Source: a virus
Length of the DNA stretch: 22,430 nucleotides
Reading direction: 5' to 3' (one strand)
IMG/VR virus record: IMGVR_UViG_3300048837_001366
Span: 1-22,430 of that record
Made by a program: the position numbers and the translations under genes. Below, piece after piece: positions 7,019-14,490 of this stretch. Every line of letters begins with the position of its first letter. The stretch's first letter is position 1. Under the pieces are notes generated by a model. It searched no databases, had not been told where the DNA came from, and worked only from the letters and a program-made list of their open reading frames with translations.

Positions 7019-8889
7019 GCAATCGCAAAACACGTGACGCCTTTGCGGCGTTGCTCGATGCCGAACCTGTGCAGCCTGTACCTGTGCCTGCGCGTGGCCC
7101 GCGCGGGCGTGATGGCATCGACGGTATCGATGGCGAGGACGGCAAGGATGGCAAGGACGGCGCACCGGGGCCAAAGGGCGACAAGGGTGATGATGGCAAG
7201 CCCGGCAAGGACGGCACTGATGGCAAGCCCGGGCCTAAAGGTGACAAGGGCGACAAGGGCGACACCGGCAAGCAAGGCCCCGAGGGTAAGCCCGGCAAGG
7301 ACGGCCGCAACGGCAAGGATGGCGAACGCGGCCCTGCAGGCAAAGACGGCCGCGATGGCAAAGACGGTGCGCGTGGCCCTGCAGGCAAAGACGGCAAAGA
7401 CGGCAAGCAAGGCCCCAAGGGCGATGCCGGTCGCAACGGTGCCGATGGCGAGGACGGGCTGCCGGGCTGGACGCCAATCCTCGGAATCGAGATCGATGGA
7501 TTCAGGCGGCTGCTTAAGCTGATTGGCTGGGTGCAGGGTAAGCCCGATGTTGAACCGGGGCAGTACGTTGGCGAGGCTGGCTTTGTAAAGCGTGCCGACG
7601 ACGCGGTTGATATCCGTGGCCAGCGTGGCCTTAGCGGTGGCGGTGGTGGCACCACCATCATCCGCGAAGATGGCAGCGGTGGTGCAGGCGAGCAAGGCCC
7701 GCAAGGCGAGCCGGGTGAAGATGGTGCGGACGGCGCTGATGGTGTTAGCGCAGGCCAGCAATACACGTACGATGCAACGCGCACCGATGAGCCGCAGGAT
7801 GGCTTACCCCCGATCATGGGCGGCATTGCCAGCGGCATGTTTTGGTTTGACAACGCTGACTGGTCAGCAGCAACCAAGCTGTACATCAGCACAAGCGATG
7901 GTGATGCGAACCACCTGAGTCCGTGGTTCGCTGCTGTGTTCGATAACCGCGAGATGACGTTCAAGGCAGCCGATGGTAGCTTTGGCGTCTTCCAAGCAAC
8001 TGGCTACGCAGCCAGCATGGACTTTGTTGCTGTTGACGTTGTGTACGTTGCGGCAGGCGGCACGGCATCGAATGGCGAGGTGCACTACCTGACATTCAGC
8101 GGGCCACAAGGCCCGGCAGGTGCACCGGGTGCTGCAGGGGCGGATGGTGCACCGGGCGCTGATGGTGCCGATGGTGAAGACGGTGCACCCGGTGCTGACG
8201 GTGCAAGCGCATACGAGATCGCAGTCGCCAACGGCTTTGTTGGCGATGAACTTGCGTGGCTCGCATCACTGGTTGGCGAACAAGGCCCACAAGGTGAGCC
8301 GGGCACCAACGGCACCAACGGAACGAATGGCGCAGACGGTGCGCCCGGTAGCGTGTGGCGCGAGGGTACAGGTGCGCCATCCGATGCACTTGGCATCAAC
8401 GGGGACTTTTACCTCAATGATGCAAACGGCGACGTGTACCAAAAGAGCAGCGGCACCTACTCGGTTGTCGCCAACATCAAAGGGCCGCAAGGCGACCCGG
8501 GTGCCGATGGTGCTGACGGTGCTGACGGTGCGGATGGCGATGGCAGCTTTCAGTATGCAGGCGTCAATAACATCGGCAACGCCAACCACACCTTGCTCGC
8601 GACCGATATCAACAAGGTTCTATTGTTTGCATTGAGCGCGAACAATCGCACGTTGACCATTCCCGATAATGCGACGACTCCTATTGCCATCGGCTCAAAG
8701 GTCTTTATCGACCAGACCAAGACGACAACAAACCAAGCGTATCTCACAATCTCGGGTGTGGGCGTTACGATTTACGGCGGCCATGCTGTGAATCAAAGCG
8801 GCACCGTGCTTGGTACGAACTTTGCCAACGTGTCGCGGTTCTCGGCCATGCTTGAGAAGGTCGATACCGACGTTTGGATACTGCACTAA
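7015..8889 (+). CDS. Collagen-like fibre protein in head module
   Basis: A 624-residue mosaic fibre protein. After a 27-residue Pro-rich N-terminus, residues 28-151 are an unbroken Gly-X-Y run, Lys- and Asp-rich (GKDGKD, GPKGDKGDKGD), expected to form a collagen triple helix. Globular and short collagen segments then alternate. These are: a module around WTPILGIEIDG; a beta-rich module starting SAGQQYTYDATRT; a second collagen run; the SAYEIAVANGFVGDE module (about residues 396-421); a third run; a module GAPSDALGINGDFYLN; a last run; and a beta-rich C-terminal domain of about 110 residues. All are typical of trimeric phage fibres. The start is the ATGA overlap at 7015. It is encoded between MuF and the scaffold rather than with tail genes, so a head fibre is as likely as a tail fibre. 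Confidence 0.9.
   Translation: MSNRKTRDAFAALLDAEPVQPVPVPARGPRGRDGIDGIDGEDGKDGKDGAPGPKGDKGDDGKPGKDGTDGKPGPKGDKGDKGDTGKQGPEGKPGKDGRNGKDGERGPAGKDGRDGKDGARGPAGKDGKDGKQGPKGDAGRNGADGEDGLPGWTPILGIEIDGFRRLLKLIGWVQGKPDVEPGQYVGEAGFVKRADDAVDIRGQRGLSGGGGGTTIIREDGSGGAGEQGPQGEPGEDGADGADGVSAGQQYTYDATRTDEPQDGLPPIMGGIASGMFWFDNADWSAATKLYISTSDGDANHLSPWFAAVFDNREMTFKAADGSFGVFQATGYAASMDFVAVDVVYVAAGGTASNGEVHYLTFSGPQGPAGAPGAAGADGAPGADGADGEDGAPGADGASAYEIAVANGFVGDELAWLASLVGEQGPQGEPGTNGTNGTNGADGAPGSVWREGTGAPSDALGINGDFYLNDANGDVYQKSSGTYSVVANIKGPQGDPGADGADGADGADGDGSFQYAGVNNIGNANHTLLATDINKVLLFALSANNRTLTIPDNATTPIAIGSKVFIDQTKTTTNQAYLTISGVGVTIYGGHAVNQSGTVLGTNFANVSRFSAMLEKVDTDVWILH
7096..7467 (+). repeat. Collagen Gly-X-Y coding repeat
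   Basis: About 124 consecutive codons encode Gly at every third position (roughly 41 triplets). At DNA level this gives a degenerate 9-base periodicity built from GGC-AAG-GAC, GGC-AAG-CCC and similar units. Lys occupies the X or Y position in many triplets, unlike the lysine-poor collagen segments of the second fibre at 18124-19416. Such repeats can lengthen or shorten by recombination. Confidence 0.95.
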
Positions 8890-9056
8890 TGATTGTGTGG
8901 CTGCTTTGCTACTCGCTGGCTGGTGGATTGCCGCAGTGTGATCCGCACCAGTACGACAACCTGCGCCAGTGCCAACTCGATGGCCAGTTCAGGGCGCACA
9001 TTTATCAGCGGTGGATGGAGTACCGCTGGGTATGTGACAAGCGTACCGAGATTTAG
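8889..9056 (+). CDS. Small Cys-containing protein with N-terminal hydrophobic segment
   Basis: A 55-residue ORF overlapping the fibre stop by one base (TAATG). The N-terminus (MIVWLLCYSLAGG) is a short hydrophobic segment like a signal peptide or a weak membrane anchor. The rest is polar and aromatic with further Cys residues at about 17, 28 and 49 and the pattern QCDPHQYDNLRQCQ. The ribosome site is weak. Length, spacing and composition resemble the small exported or membrane-linked proteins often seen in phage structural operons. Function unknown. Confidence 0.55.
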   Translation: MIVWLLCYSLAGGLPQCDPHQYDNLRQCQLDGQFRAHIYQRWMEYRWVCDKRTEI

Positions 9057-9070
9057 TTGGGAGGCTACAG

Positions 9071-9868
9071 GTGAAGATTGGCATCATTGGGTACGGCTAC
9101 GTTGGCAAGGGCATTGAGCGCATGTTCGAAGCGAGGGCCGATTGGGTAGCCGTGATCGACCCGGCACAGAAGCGTGACGACCGCACGCGCATGGCCGAGG
9201 CCGATATCATTTTCGTGTGCGTGCCTACGCCGCGCAAGGATGGTGGCGACATGTGCGACACCAGCATTGTGGAAAGCGTGGTCGCTGAATGGGCTGCGCA
9301 CTGCGCATCCAGCCGCGTGCTTATGTGCATCAAGTCAACGGTGCCACCGGGCACGACCGAACGGCTTATCAAGCTGTACGGGGACCACGTGCACTTTAGC
9401 CCCGAGTACATGGGCGAGGGCGGCAACTATGTTGACGCACGCTACCCGGACCCGCGCAACGCTATGAGCCATCCGTTCTGCATCGTTGGTGGTCATCGCG
9501 CAGACCAAGTGCTGGCGTACTTTCAACGTGTGATGGCCACCTCGGCTCGCTACGTTGCAACGACTGCCACGGCAGCCGAGTTGGCCAAGTACATGGAGAA
9601 TGCGTACCTCGCGACCAAGGTGGCATTCTGCAACGAGTTTGCCAGCATCGCTGATGCGCACGGCGTGCCGTACAACACGCTGCGTGACTTGTGGCTGTGT
9701 GATCCGCGCGTCGACCCTTCGCATACGCTGGTGTTTCCAAACCAGCGCGGTTTCAACGGCAAGTGCTTGCCCAAGGACCTTGCTGCGATTCGCATGGCCG
9801 CGTTTATCGCAGGCACCATGACGCCCCTGCTTGATAGTGTTGCGTACTACGACATGGGAGGCGTGTGA
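9071..9868 (+). CDS. UDP-glucose/GDP-mannose dehydrogenase-like enzyme, C-terminal domain missing
   Basis: A 265-residue member of the nucleotide-sugar 6-dehydrogenase family, which oxidises a sugar-nucleotide C6 alcohol to the acid in two NAD-dependent steps. The Rossmann motif GYGYVG is at residues 7-12. VCVPTP and STVPPGTT follow. SPEYMGEG puts the family Glu at 112. ELAKYMENAYLATK holds Lys173 and Asn177. GFNGKCLPKD holds the catalytic Cys232 and Asp236. All expected active-site residues are present with family spacing (Lys+4=Asn, Cys+4=Asp). Usual length is about 430 residues; here the protein ends soon after the catalytic Cys segment, so the third, nucleotide-binding domain is absent. 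The start is GTG, preceded by GGGAGG at 9059-9064. It begins the modification cassette. It may make an unusual oxidised sugar donor or act on another substrate. Confidence 0.88.
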   Translation: MKIGIIGYGYVGKGIERMFEARADWVAVIDPAQKRDDRTRMAEADIIFVCVPTPRKDGGDMCDTSIVESVVAEWAAHCASSRVLMCIKSTVPPGTTERLIKLYGDHVHFSPEYMGEGGNYVDARYPDPRNAMSHPFCIVGGHRADQVLAYFQRVMATSARYVATTATAAELAKYMENAYLATKVAFCNEFASIADAHGVPYNTLRDLWLCDPRVDPSHTLVFPNQRGFNGKCLPKDLAAIRMAAFIAGTMTPLLDSVAYYDMGGV

Positions 9869-10761
9869 TGAAACCTGCAAAGCTTTGGTGCTACGCGGAC
9901 CACAAGAATTGGGGGCTGCAGCTTGGTCGTGCTGCAGCCAAACGCGGTTGGGATGCGGCGCTGTTTAGCAACGCTGCCACCGTAAAGCCTGCGCAGGGCA
10001 CATTGGCATTCGTGCACATGCACCACGAGAAGACCCGCGAGTCGGATAAGAAGCTGATGCAGGACTTGCATGCCAAGGGCGTGCGCACGATCCCGGGGCT
10101 GGTGCAAGCCTATCTGTACGACGACAAGGTTGCGCAGGCGCAGGCCTTTCACAAGTGGATGCCGCGTACGCATTTCATTGGCACCCGCGAGGCAGCGCTG
10201 CGCATCATGCAGTACGAGATGCAGTACCCGTTCATCAGCAAGGCACGTGAGGGTGCCGCCTCGTACAACGTGCGCATCGTGCGGGACGAGGTACAGGCCT
10301 TGCACGAAATCAATGCGGTGTTTGGTGGCATGGGCCTGCCGCTGCACCGGCAGCAGGTGCAGCGCGAGTACCTGTTGTGGCAGGAGTTTGTTGCTGACAA
10401 CGACCACGACATTCGCGTGATCGCAATCGGCAAGCAGCGCATGCTTTTGAAGCGCTATGTCCGCAGCGCCGAACAACCTTTTGCCTCGGGCAGCGGCAAG
10501 CTGGAGCCGATTGGCAACCTTGCCGATCCAATGATCGGCAGCGCGTACGCCTTTGCTGATGCCTTCTTTAAGGCCGAGGGCGAGACATGGTGTGGCATCG
10601 ACTTGGTGTTTGATCACAAGGCGCAGCGCTGGCGCTTGTTGGAGACCACCGTTGGCTGGACCATGGCGGGTTACGCCAAGTGCACATTCTTTCCAGACGG
10701 CCGCATGGGCGACCGCTGGTGCGACGTCACACTGGACGAAATCGAAGCGGGGAATCTTTAG
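9868..10761 (+). CDS. ATP-grasp domain protein (RimK-like ligase)
   Basis: A 297-residue ATP-grasp enzyme. The family joins a carboxylate, activated as acyl phosphate by ATP, to an amine or similar nucleophile. ATP-site features in order: Lys125 in SKAREGAASYNVR; the hinge segment WQEFV at 171-175; DIRVIAIG at 181-188; and the magnesium-binding end GIDLVFD (Asp245) plus RLLETTVGW (Glu259). The Asn that usually follows this Glu by two residues is Thr here. The N-terminal 100 residues form a pre-ATP-grasp fold of unclear specificity. The ATG overlaps the dehydrogenase stop by one base (TGATG), with GGGAGG 5-6 bases upstream. Following a sugar-acid-producing dehydrogenase, it could amidate or conjugate a carboxylated sugar or peptide. 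The substrate is unknown. Confidence 0.82.
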   Translation: MKPAKLWCYADHKNWGLQLGRAAAKRGWDAALFSNAATVKPAQGTLAFVHMHHEKTRESDKKLMQDLHAKGVRTIPGLVQAYLYDDKVAQAQAFHKWMPRTHFIGTREAALRIMQYEMQYPFISKAREGAASYNVRIVRDEVQALHEINAVFGGMGLPLHRQQVQREYLLWQEFVADNDHDIRVIAIGKQRMLLKRYVRSAEQPFASGSGKLEPIGNLADPMIGSAYAFADAFFKAEGETWCGIDLVFDHKAQRWRLLETTVGWTMAGYAKCTFFPDGRMGDRWCDVTLDEIEAGNL

Positions 10762-10763
10762 CA

Positions 10764-11360
10764 ATGGCAATGCAGCACTTTTGGCGCGATATCAAAGGCT
10801 GGGCATCCTTTCGTGAACTGTACGAGGAGATGGTCAAAGCAGCACCGGCCGACACGCCTTCGCACTTTGTCGAAATTGGATCGTGGTTCGGCAAGAGTGC
10901 TGTGTACATGGCGGTGGAGATCGCCAATAGCGGCAAGCCAATCAAGTTTGATTGCGTCGACCCGTGGACGGATGGCGGTGCAGACTTGAAGCACAAGACG
11001 GTTGGTTGGGAAAAGGATGCGCTTTACAAGGCGTTCATCCGCAACATTCAACCGGTGCGCCACTACATCACGGCCGTGCGCGAGCGTTCGCTCGATGCAG
11101 CGCCGCGTTACGAGGATGCGTCGCTGGACTTTGTAATGATCGACGGCGACCACTCGTACGAGGCCTGCCTAGCCGATATCGATGCGTGGCTGCCCAAAGT
11201 GAAAAAGGGCGGTGTGATCGCAGGCGACGACTACAACTGGTCTGGCGTCAAGCGTGCGGTGCGCGACCGGTTCGACATGCGTGACGTCGATATCCGCTCG
11301 CACCAGCGTGTGGACAACCGCACGCTTAAGTCGTTCGAGTATTGGGTGCACAAGGTTTAA
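10764..11360 (+). CDS. Class I SAM-dependent methyltransferase (family 24 type)
   Basis: A 198-residue methyltransferase of the Methyltransf_24 type. Motif I, FVEIGSWFGKSAVYMA (residues 35-50), is the SAM-binding glycine loop. FDCVDPW (62-68) is the acidic strand-2 end. FVMIDGDHSYE (123-133) and GGVIAGDDY (149-157) are the characteristic later strands with metal- or substrate-binding Asp residues. Members methylate sugar hydroxyls in polysaccharide and antibiotic pathways, among other small molecules. GGGGAA at about 10749 precedes the ATG at 10764; in-frame ATG 10770 is a possible alternative. It starts 2 bases after the ATP-grasp gene. With the flanking glycosyltransferases, sugar O-methylation is the simplest guess. 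Confidence 0.87.
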   Translation: MAMQHFWRDIKGWASFRELYEEMVKAAPADTPSHFVEIGSWFGKSAVYMAVEIANSGKPIKFDCVDPWTDGGADLKHKTVGWEKDALYKAFIRNIQPVRHYITAVRERSLDAAPRYEDASLDFVMIDGDHSYEACLADIDAWLPKVKKGGVIAGDDYNWSGVKRAVRDRFDMRDVDIRSHQRVDNRTLKSFEYWVHKV

Positions 11361-11372
11361 CGGGAGGCTGCC

Positions 11373-11666
11373 ATGTCTGAGCGTGTGATGCTGCAGGTGA
11401 ATAAAACGCAGGTGGTGGATGCGGCGACCATCTTCGAGATCGATGGCCGCACCACCGGGCTGCCCGAGGCCGAGCGCTGGGTGAACTTCAAGGCCCGCGA
11501 TGCGGACGGCAAGGTGACGCTGTACAGCACCGACTTTGGTGTGGACGTGGTGCGCACCATTGCCGAGGCCAACGACGCAATCATCCGCGCAGGCGGCAGC
11601 GTCGTGGTGTTGCAGCGTGGCAGCGACGTGCCGCCGACCATCGATACGGTTGTGGTGCCCGCGTGA
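11373..11666 (+). CDS. Unknown small protein in the modification cassette
   Basis: A 97-residue soluble protein, mixed alpha/beta in appearance, with a clear ribosome site (GGGAGG before the ATG at 11373). Its end overlaps the next gene by 4 bases (GTGA). No motif identifies it. Being embedded between a methyltransferase and a glycosyltransferase, it may be a carrier, chaperone or acceptor protein for the cassette. Nothing in the sequence proves this. Confidence 0.7.
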   Translation: MSERVMLQVNKTQVVDAATIFEIDGRTTGLPEAERWVNFKARDADGKVTLYSTDFGVDVVRTIAEANDAIIRAGGSVVVLQRGSDVPPTIDTVVVPA

Positions 11667-12388
11667 TCACGTTTGTTTATACGTACTACGACAACCCGGT
11701 GATGCTGCAGACGCAGCTTGCCGCTTGGTTGCGGTACGACCAAGCTGCGCTTGCGCAGATCAAATTCATCGTCGTCGACGATGGTAGCGAGAAGCAGACA
11801 GCTTTGCCGGTGGTGCAGGGTGTAATGCAGGGCCAATGGGGCAAGCTGGACCTGCGGCTGTTTCGCGTGAACGTCAACATACCGTGGAACATGGATGGCG
11901 CGCGCAACTTGGCCATGCAGCATGTGAAAACGGAATGGGCGATGCTTTGCGACATCGACCACCTGCTGCCGCCAAGCGAGACACTGTGGCTGCTGCAGCT
12001 ACCGTTCACGCGCGGCACCGCGTACATGCCCAACCAAGTGCTTGCCGATGGGCGTTCACTCGGTCGGCCGCACCCGAACACGTACATCATGCGCAAGCAG
12101 GATTACTGGAATGTCGGTGGCTACGATGAAGACTTTGCAGGCTGGTACGGCAGCGATGCAAACTTCCAACGCCTGCTGCGACAGTGGGGAATCGATTTGC
12201 AATACGTGTCCTCGCTGAACCTTACGGTCTACCGCAGCGAGGATATCGATGACGCGAATACCAAAGACTGGGGGCGCAACCGCACTCAATGGAGCGTGTC
12301 AAACAACCCGGCGCTGTTAGCGAAGGCACGAGGCCCCCGCTACAAGCCGATCAACCCGGTACGCTTTCCTTGGGAGCAGCAGCTATGA
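11663..12388 (+). CDS. GT-A glycosyltransferase, family 2-like
   Basis: A 241-residue glycosyltransferase with the GT-A fold signatures. VVDDGS (residues 37-42) is at the nucleotide-binding strand. NMDGARNLAMQ (76-86) leads to the metal-binding DID motif at 97-99 (MLCDIDH). YDEDFAGWYGSD (154-165) is the acidic catalytic-base loop of family 2 enzymes. It would transfer a sugar from a nucleotide donor in the cytoplasm; no membrane segment is present, so the acceptor is soluble or peripheral. The start is GTG at 11663, overlapping the previous stop. The next gene begins by an ATGA overlap, so the two glycosyltransferases are translationally coupled. Confidence 0.88.
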   Translation: MITFVYTYYDNPVMLQTQLAAWLRYDQAALAQIKFIVVDDGSEKQTALPVVQGVMQGQWGKLDLRLFRVNVNIPWNMDGARNLAMQHVKTEWAMLCDIDHLLPPSETLWLLQLPFTRGTAYMPNQVLADGRSLGRPHPNTYIMRKQDYWNVGGYDEDFAGWYGSDANFQRLLRQWGIDLQYVSSLNLTVYRSEDIDDANTKDWGRNRTQWSVSNNPALLAKARGPRYKPINPVRFPWEQQL

Positions 12389-13185
12389 ATCGCGTGCACT
12401 TTGTGTCGTGGAAATGGAGCCAGACCAAACTCACTGGCAATCACCCGCTTGGTGGTGGCTACGTTGCCGAGCATGTGAATGTGATGCACGACATGCTGCT
12501 GCGCAATGTGACGATTCCATTCCGGCACGTGTGCGTCACGGACGAGCCGGGCAATATCAACCAGCGCGTCGACGTGCATCCGCTTTGGGATGATTTGAAC
12601 GACAAGCACAACATCTGCGGCAGGCACCTGCCAAGCTGCTACCGCAGGCTCAAGCTGTTCGACCCCATCACGCAGCGCGAGATGGGCATCAGCAAGGGCG
12701 ACCGCATCGTTAGCATCGACTTGGACTGCGTCATCGTGCGCAACACCGACCACCACTGGCGCAGGCAGGAGCGGTTTGTTGGCTGGGCACGGCGCGGCAG
12801 CGTGCACCCGACCGTATTCAACGGCAGCATGTGGATGTTTACCGCAGGCGACTTGGAGGAAATCTGGACGGAGTTTGATCCGGCTACCTCGCCGCAGGAA
12901 GCAAACCGCGCTGGCTACATGGGCAGCGACCAAAGCTGGTTGTCGTACAAGCTGGTGCGCCAGAACTTTGTCGGGGGCTGGGAGCCGACCCGGGTGTTGT
13001 CGTACAGCAACGACATCTGGAACAAGCGCACCAACGCACTTAGCCGTGCGGACATCATCTTTTTTCACGGCAGGCGTAAGCCGTGGCACGCGGAGGCCAG
13101 CAGCAAGCACCCGTGGATTCGTGACCACTGGCGCTTGTCCACCTCCACGAATCGGCAAGTCACTGGCGCTGCAATTCGCGCCTAG
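12385..13185 (+). CDS. Putative glycosyltransferase with DxD motif
   Basis: A 266-residue protein resembling GT-A enzymes with a central DLD motif (residues 112-114, in GDRIVSIDLDCVIV), the usual divalent-metal and sugar-nucleotide site. Downstream features are NGSMWMF (146-152) and GSDQSWLSY, typical of nucleotide-diphospho-sugar transferases that place Asp/Gln near the active site. The family number is not certain. The ATG at 12385 overlaps the preceding stop (ATGA) and has GGGAG about 9 bases upstream. It is the last gene of the cassette; a 32-base gap with a fresh AGGAG then leads to the protease/scaffold gene. The acceptor could be a phage fibre protein, a host surface glycan or DNA; the sequence does not say. 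Confidence 0.78.
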   Translation: MNRVHFVSWKWSQTKLTGNHPLGGGYVAEHVNVMHDMLLRNVTIPFRHVCVTDEPGNINQRVDVHPLWDDLNDKHNICGRHLPSCYRRLKLFDPITQREMGISKGDRIVSIDLDCVIVRNTDHHWRRQERFVGWARRGSVHPTVFNGSMWMFTAGDLEEIWTEFDPATSPQEANRAGYMGSDQSWLSYKLVRQNFVGGWEPTRVLSYSNDIWNKRTNALSRADIIFFHGRRKPWHAEASSKHPWIRDHWRLSTSTNRQVTGAAIRA

Positions 13186-13217
13186 TACCCAACACCACCA
13201 ACACAGGAGTGCAGCCC

Positions 13218-14474
13218 ATGGCTCGGCACATCATGGTCGACCGGCTTGAGTTTGACGACGCGGCTCAAGTGCGTACGACCCAAAAGGGTTTCATCACAGC
13301 GATCCCGCGCGTCGCGCGTACCGGCATCCAAGTCTATTCGGGCAAGGAAGTCGGCAAGCACGATATGCAAACCGTGCGCGTGTACCGCAGCGAGGAGGAG
13401 GTATTCAAAAAGGATGCCTTTGCATCGCTGGCGCATACCACCATCACGGACGACCATCCGGCGCAGATGGTGGACTCCACCAACTGGAGCAAGCTGGCTG
13501 TTGGCCAAGCTGACGGGGACGTGGTGCGGGACGGCGAATTCATTCGGGTGCCACTGGCGCTTATGGATGCCGGTGCAGTCGCAAAATACAAGGCAGGAAA
13601 GGCCGAACTGAGTGTCGGCTACACCTGCGATTTGGACTTCACCCCGGGGATTGATCCTGCCTCGGGACTCGCATACGACGCGGTTCAACGGAATATCCGT
13701 GCGAACCACATCGCATTGGTCGACCGCGCACGTGGTGGCCACAAGCTTCGCATCGGTGACGACGGCACGCTGGTCGCTGATGTAACTGCTGATGATACAG
13801 CGGCCAGCAACACACAGGAGACTGATACTATGGCTGACGGTAAGCCGACCAAGACCATCCTCATTGATGGCATCAGCGTGGCGCTCGAACAGCGTGACGC
13901 TGAATTCGTCCAGCGTGCACTCGATAGCGCGGCCAAGGCGCTGGAGACTGCCAACGCACAAGTCGCGAAGCTGACGGCCGATGCCAAGAAGCGCGACGAG
14001 GACGAGGAAGAGGAAAAGAAAAAGAAGGAGGAACTCTTCAAGGCCAAGGACGCCGAGATCGTTGCCCTGAAAAAGCAGGTCGAGGACTCGGTGATGACCC
14101 CGGCCAAGGTCGATGCACTCGTCAAGGACCGCGCCGAGGTGATCGGCAAGGCCAAGGTGGTGCTCGGTGACAAGGCACCGAAGGATATCGATACGCTCGA
14201 TTCCGATGCGGTGCGCAAGGCGGTCGTCGACCACAAGCTGGGCGATGCTGCCAAGGGCTGGGATGCTGGCCAGATCGGCGTGGCGTTCACGTCGCTCACT
14301 GCCGGTATCAAGGTCGGTGACAAATCGGCGGCCCCTGCCGGTGGTGGTGCGCAGCACATGGCGCAGCACTTCGCGCAGACGATGCCGGTCGGTGACTCGC
14401 AAGGCGAGCCTGCCGGTTACGCGGCGTACAAAAAGCGCCTCGGTGACGGCTACAAGCAGAAGCCTGCGGCGTAA
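13218..14474 (+). CDS. Prohead protease (DUF2213 type) with C-terminal scaffold domain
   Basis: A 418-residue fusion. Residues 1-180 match DUF2213-type prohead proteases: YRSEEEVF, TDDHP (His80), ELSVGY (Ser132) and NHIALVDRARGG (163-174). His80 and Ser132 are the likely catalytic pair, as in HK97-fold proteases. Residues about 205-420 look like scaffold: a charged coiled coil (about 224-290, with a run of Glu and Lys), then an Ala/Lys-rich helical part and a basic C-terminal tail that would contact the capsid protein. AGGAG at 13205-13209 sits 8 bases before the ATG at 13218, preferred over the in-frame GTG at 13209. It directly precedes cement and capsid genes. An internal start (separate entry) may yield free scaffold. 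Confidence 0.9.
   Translation: MARHIMVDRLEFDDAAQVRTTQKGFITAIPRVARTGIQVYSGKEVGKHDMQTVRVYRSEEEVFKKDAFASLAHTTITDDHPAQMVDSTNWSKLAVGQADGDVVRDGEFIRVPLALMDAGAVAKYKAGKAELSVGYTCDLDFTPGIDPASGLAYDAVQRNIRANHIALVDRARGGHKLRIGDDGTLVADVTADDTAASNTQETDTMADGKPTKTILIDGISVALEQRDAEFVQRALDSAAKALETANAQVAKLTADAKKRDEDEEEEKKKKEELFKAKDAEIVALKKQVEDSVMTPAKVDALVKDRAEVIGKAKVVLGDKAPKDIDTLDSDAVRKAVVDHKLGDAAKGWDAGQIGVAFTSLTAGIKVGDKSAAPAGGGAQHMAQHFAQTMPVGDSQGEPAGYAAYKKRLGDGYKQKPAA
13816..13832 (+). promoter_or_regulatory. Internal ribosome site and ATG for nested scaffold
   Basis: AGGAG followed by a 9-base spacer and ATG, inside the protease-scaffold reading frame. The encoded linker (TAASNTQETDT) is low-complexity, so the site costs little to keep in the protein. 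Confidence 0.55.
13830..14474 (+). CDS. Nested scaffold protein from an internal start (candidate)
   Basis: In-frame ATG at 13830 is Met205 of the protease-scaffold fusion and would give a 214-residue scaffold-only product. AGGAG at 13816-13820 lies 9 bases upstream, as good a site as most genes here, and it falls exactly between the protease domain and the coiled coil. Nested protease/scaffold genes with this arrangement are established in lambda (C and Nu3). The internal site could be chance, but its position at the domain border argues otherwise. Confidence 0.6.
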   Translation: MADGKPTKTILIDGISVALEQRDAEFVQRALDSAAKALETANAQVAKLTADAKKRDEDEEEEKKKKEELFKAKDAEIVALKKQVEDSVMTPAKVDALVKDRAEVIGKAKVVLGDKAPKDIDTLDSDAVRKAVVDHKLGDAAKGWDAGQIGVAFTSLTAGIKVGDKSAAPAGGGAQHMAQHFAQTMPVGDSQGEPAGYAAYKKRLGDGYKQKPAA

Positions 14475-14490
14475 GCCGTTCACGGGATAC

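Noticed and set aside
7096-7467. CRISPR-like or tandem DNA repeat.
   Set aside because: The periodicity is 9 bases and degenerate, and is explained by collagen Gly-X-Y codons in an open reading frame.
6987-7964. Minus-strand Pro/Ser-rich ORFs opposite the collagen repeats (also 8085-8399 and 18714-19292).
   Set aside because: They are mirror images of Gly-X-Y coding DNA; the apparent Pro-Ser-Leu repeats only reflect the opposite strand.
9071-13185. Insertion sequence or morons brought by a transposon.
   Set aside because: No transposase, terminal inverted repeats or target duplications were seen at the cassette borders; gene overlaps and codon use blend with the neighbours.
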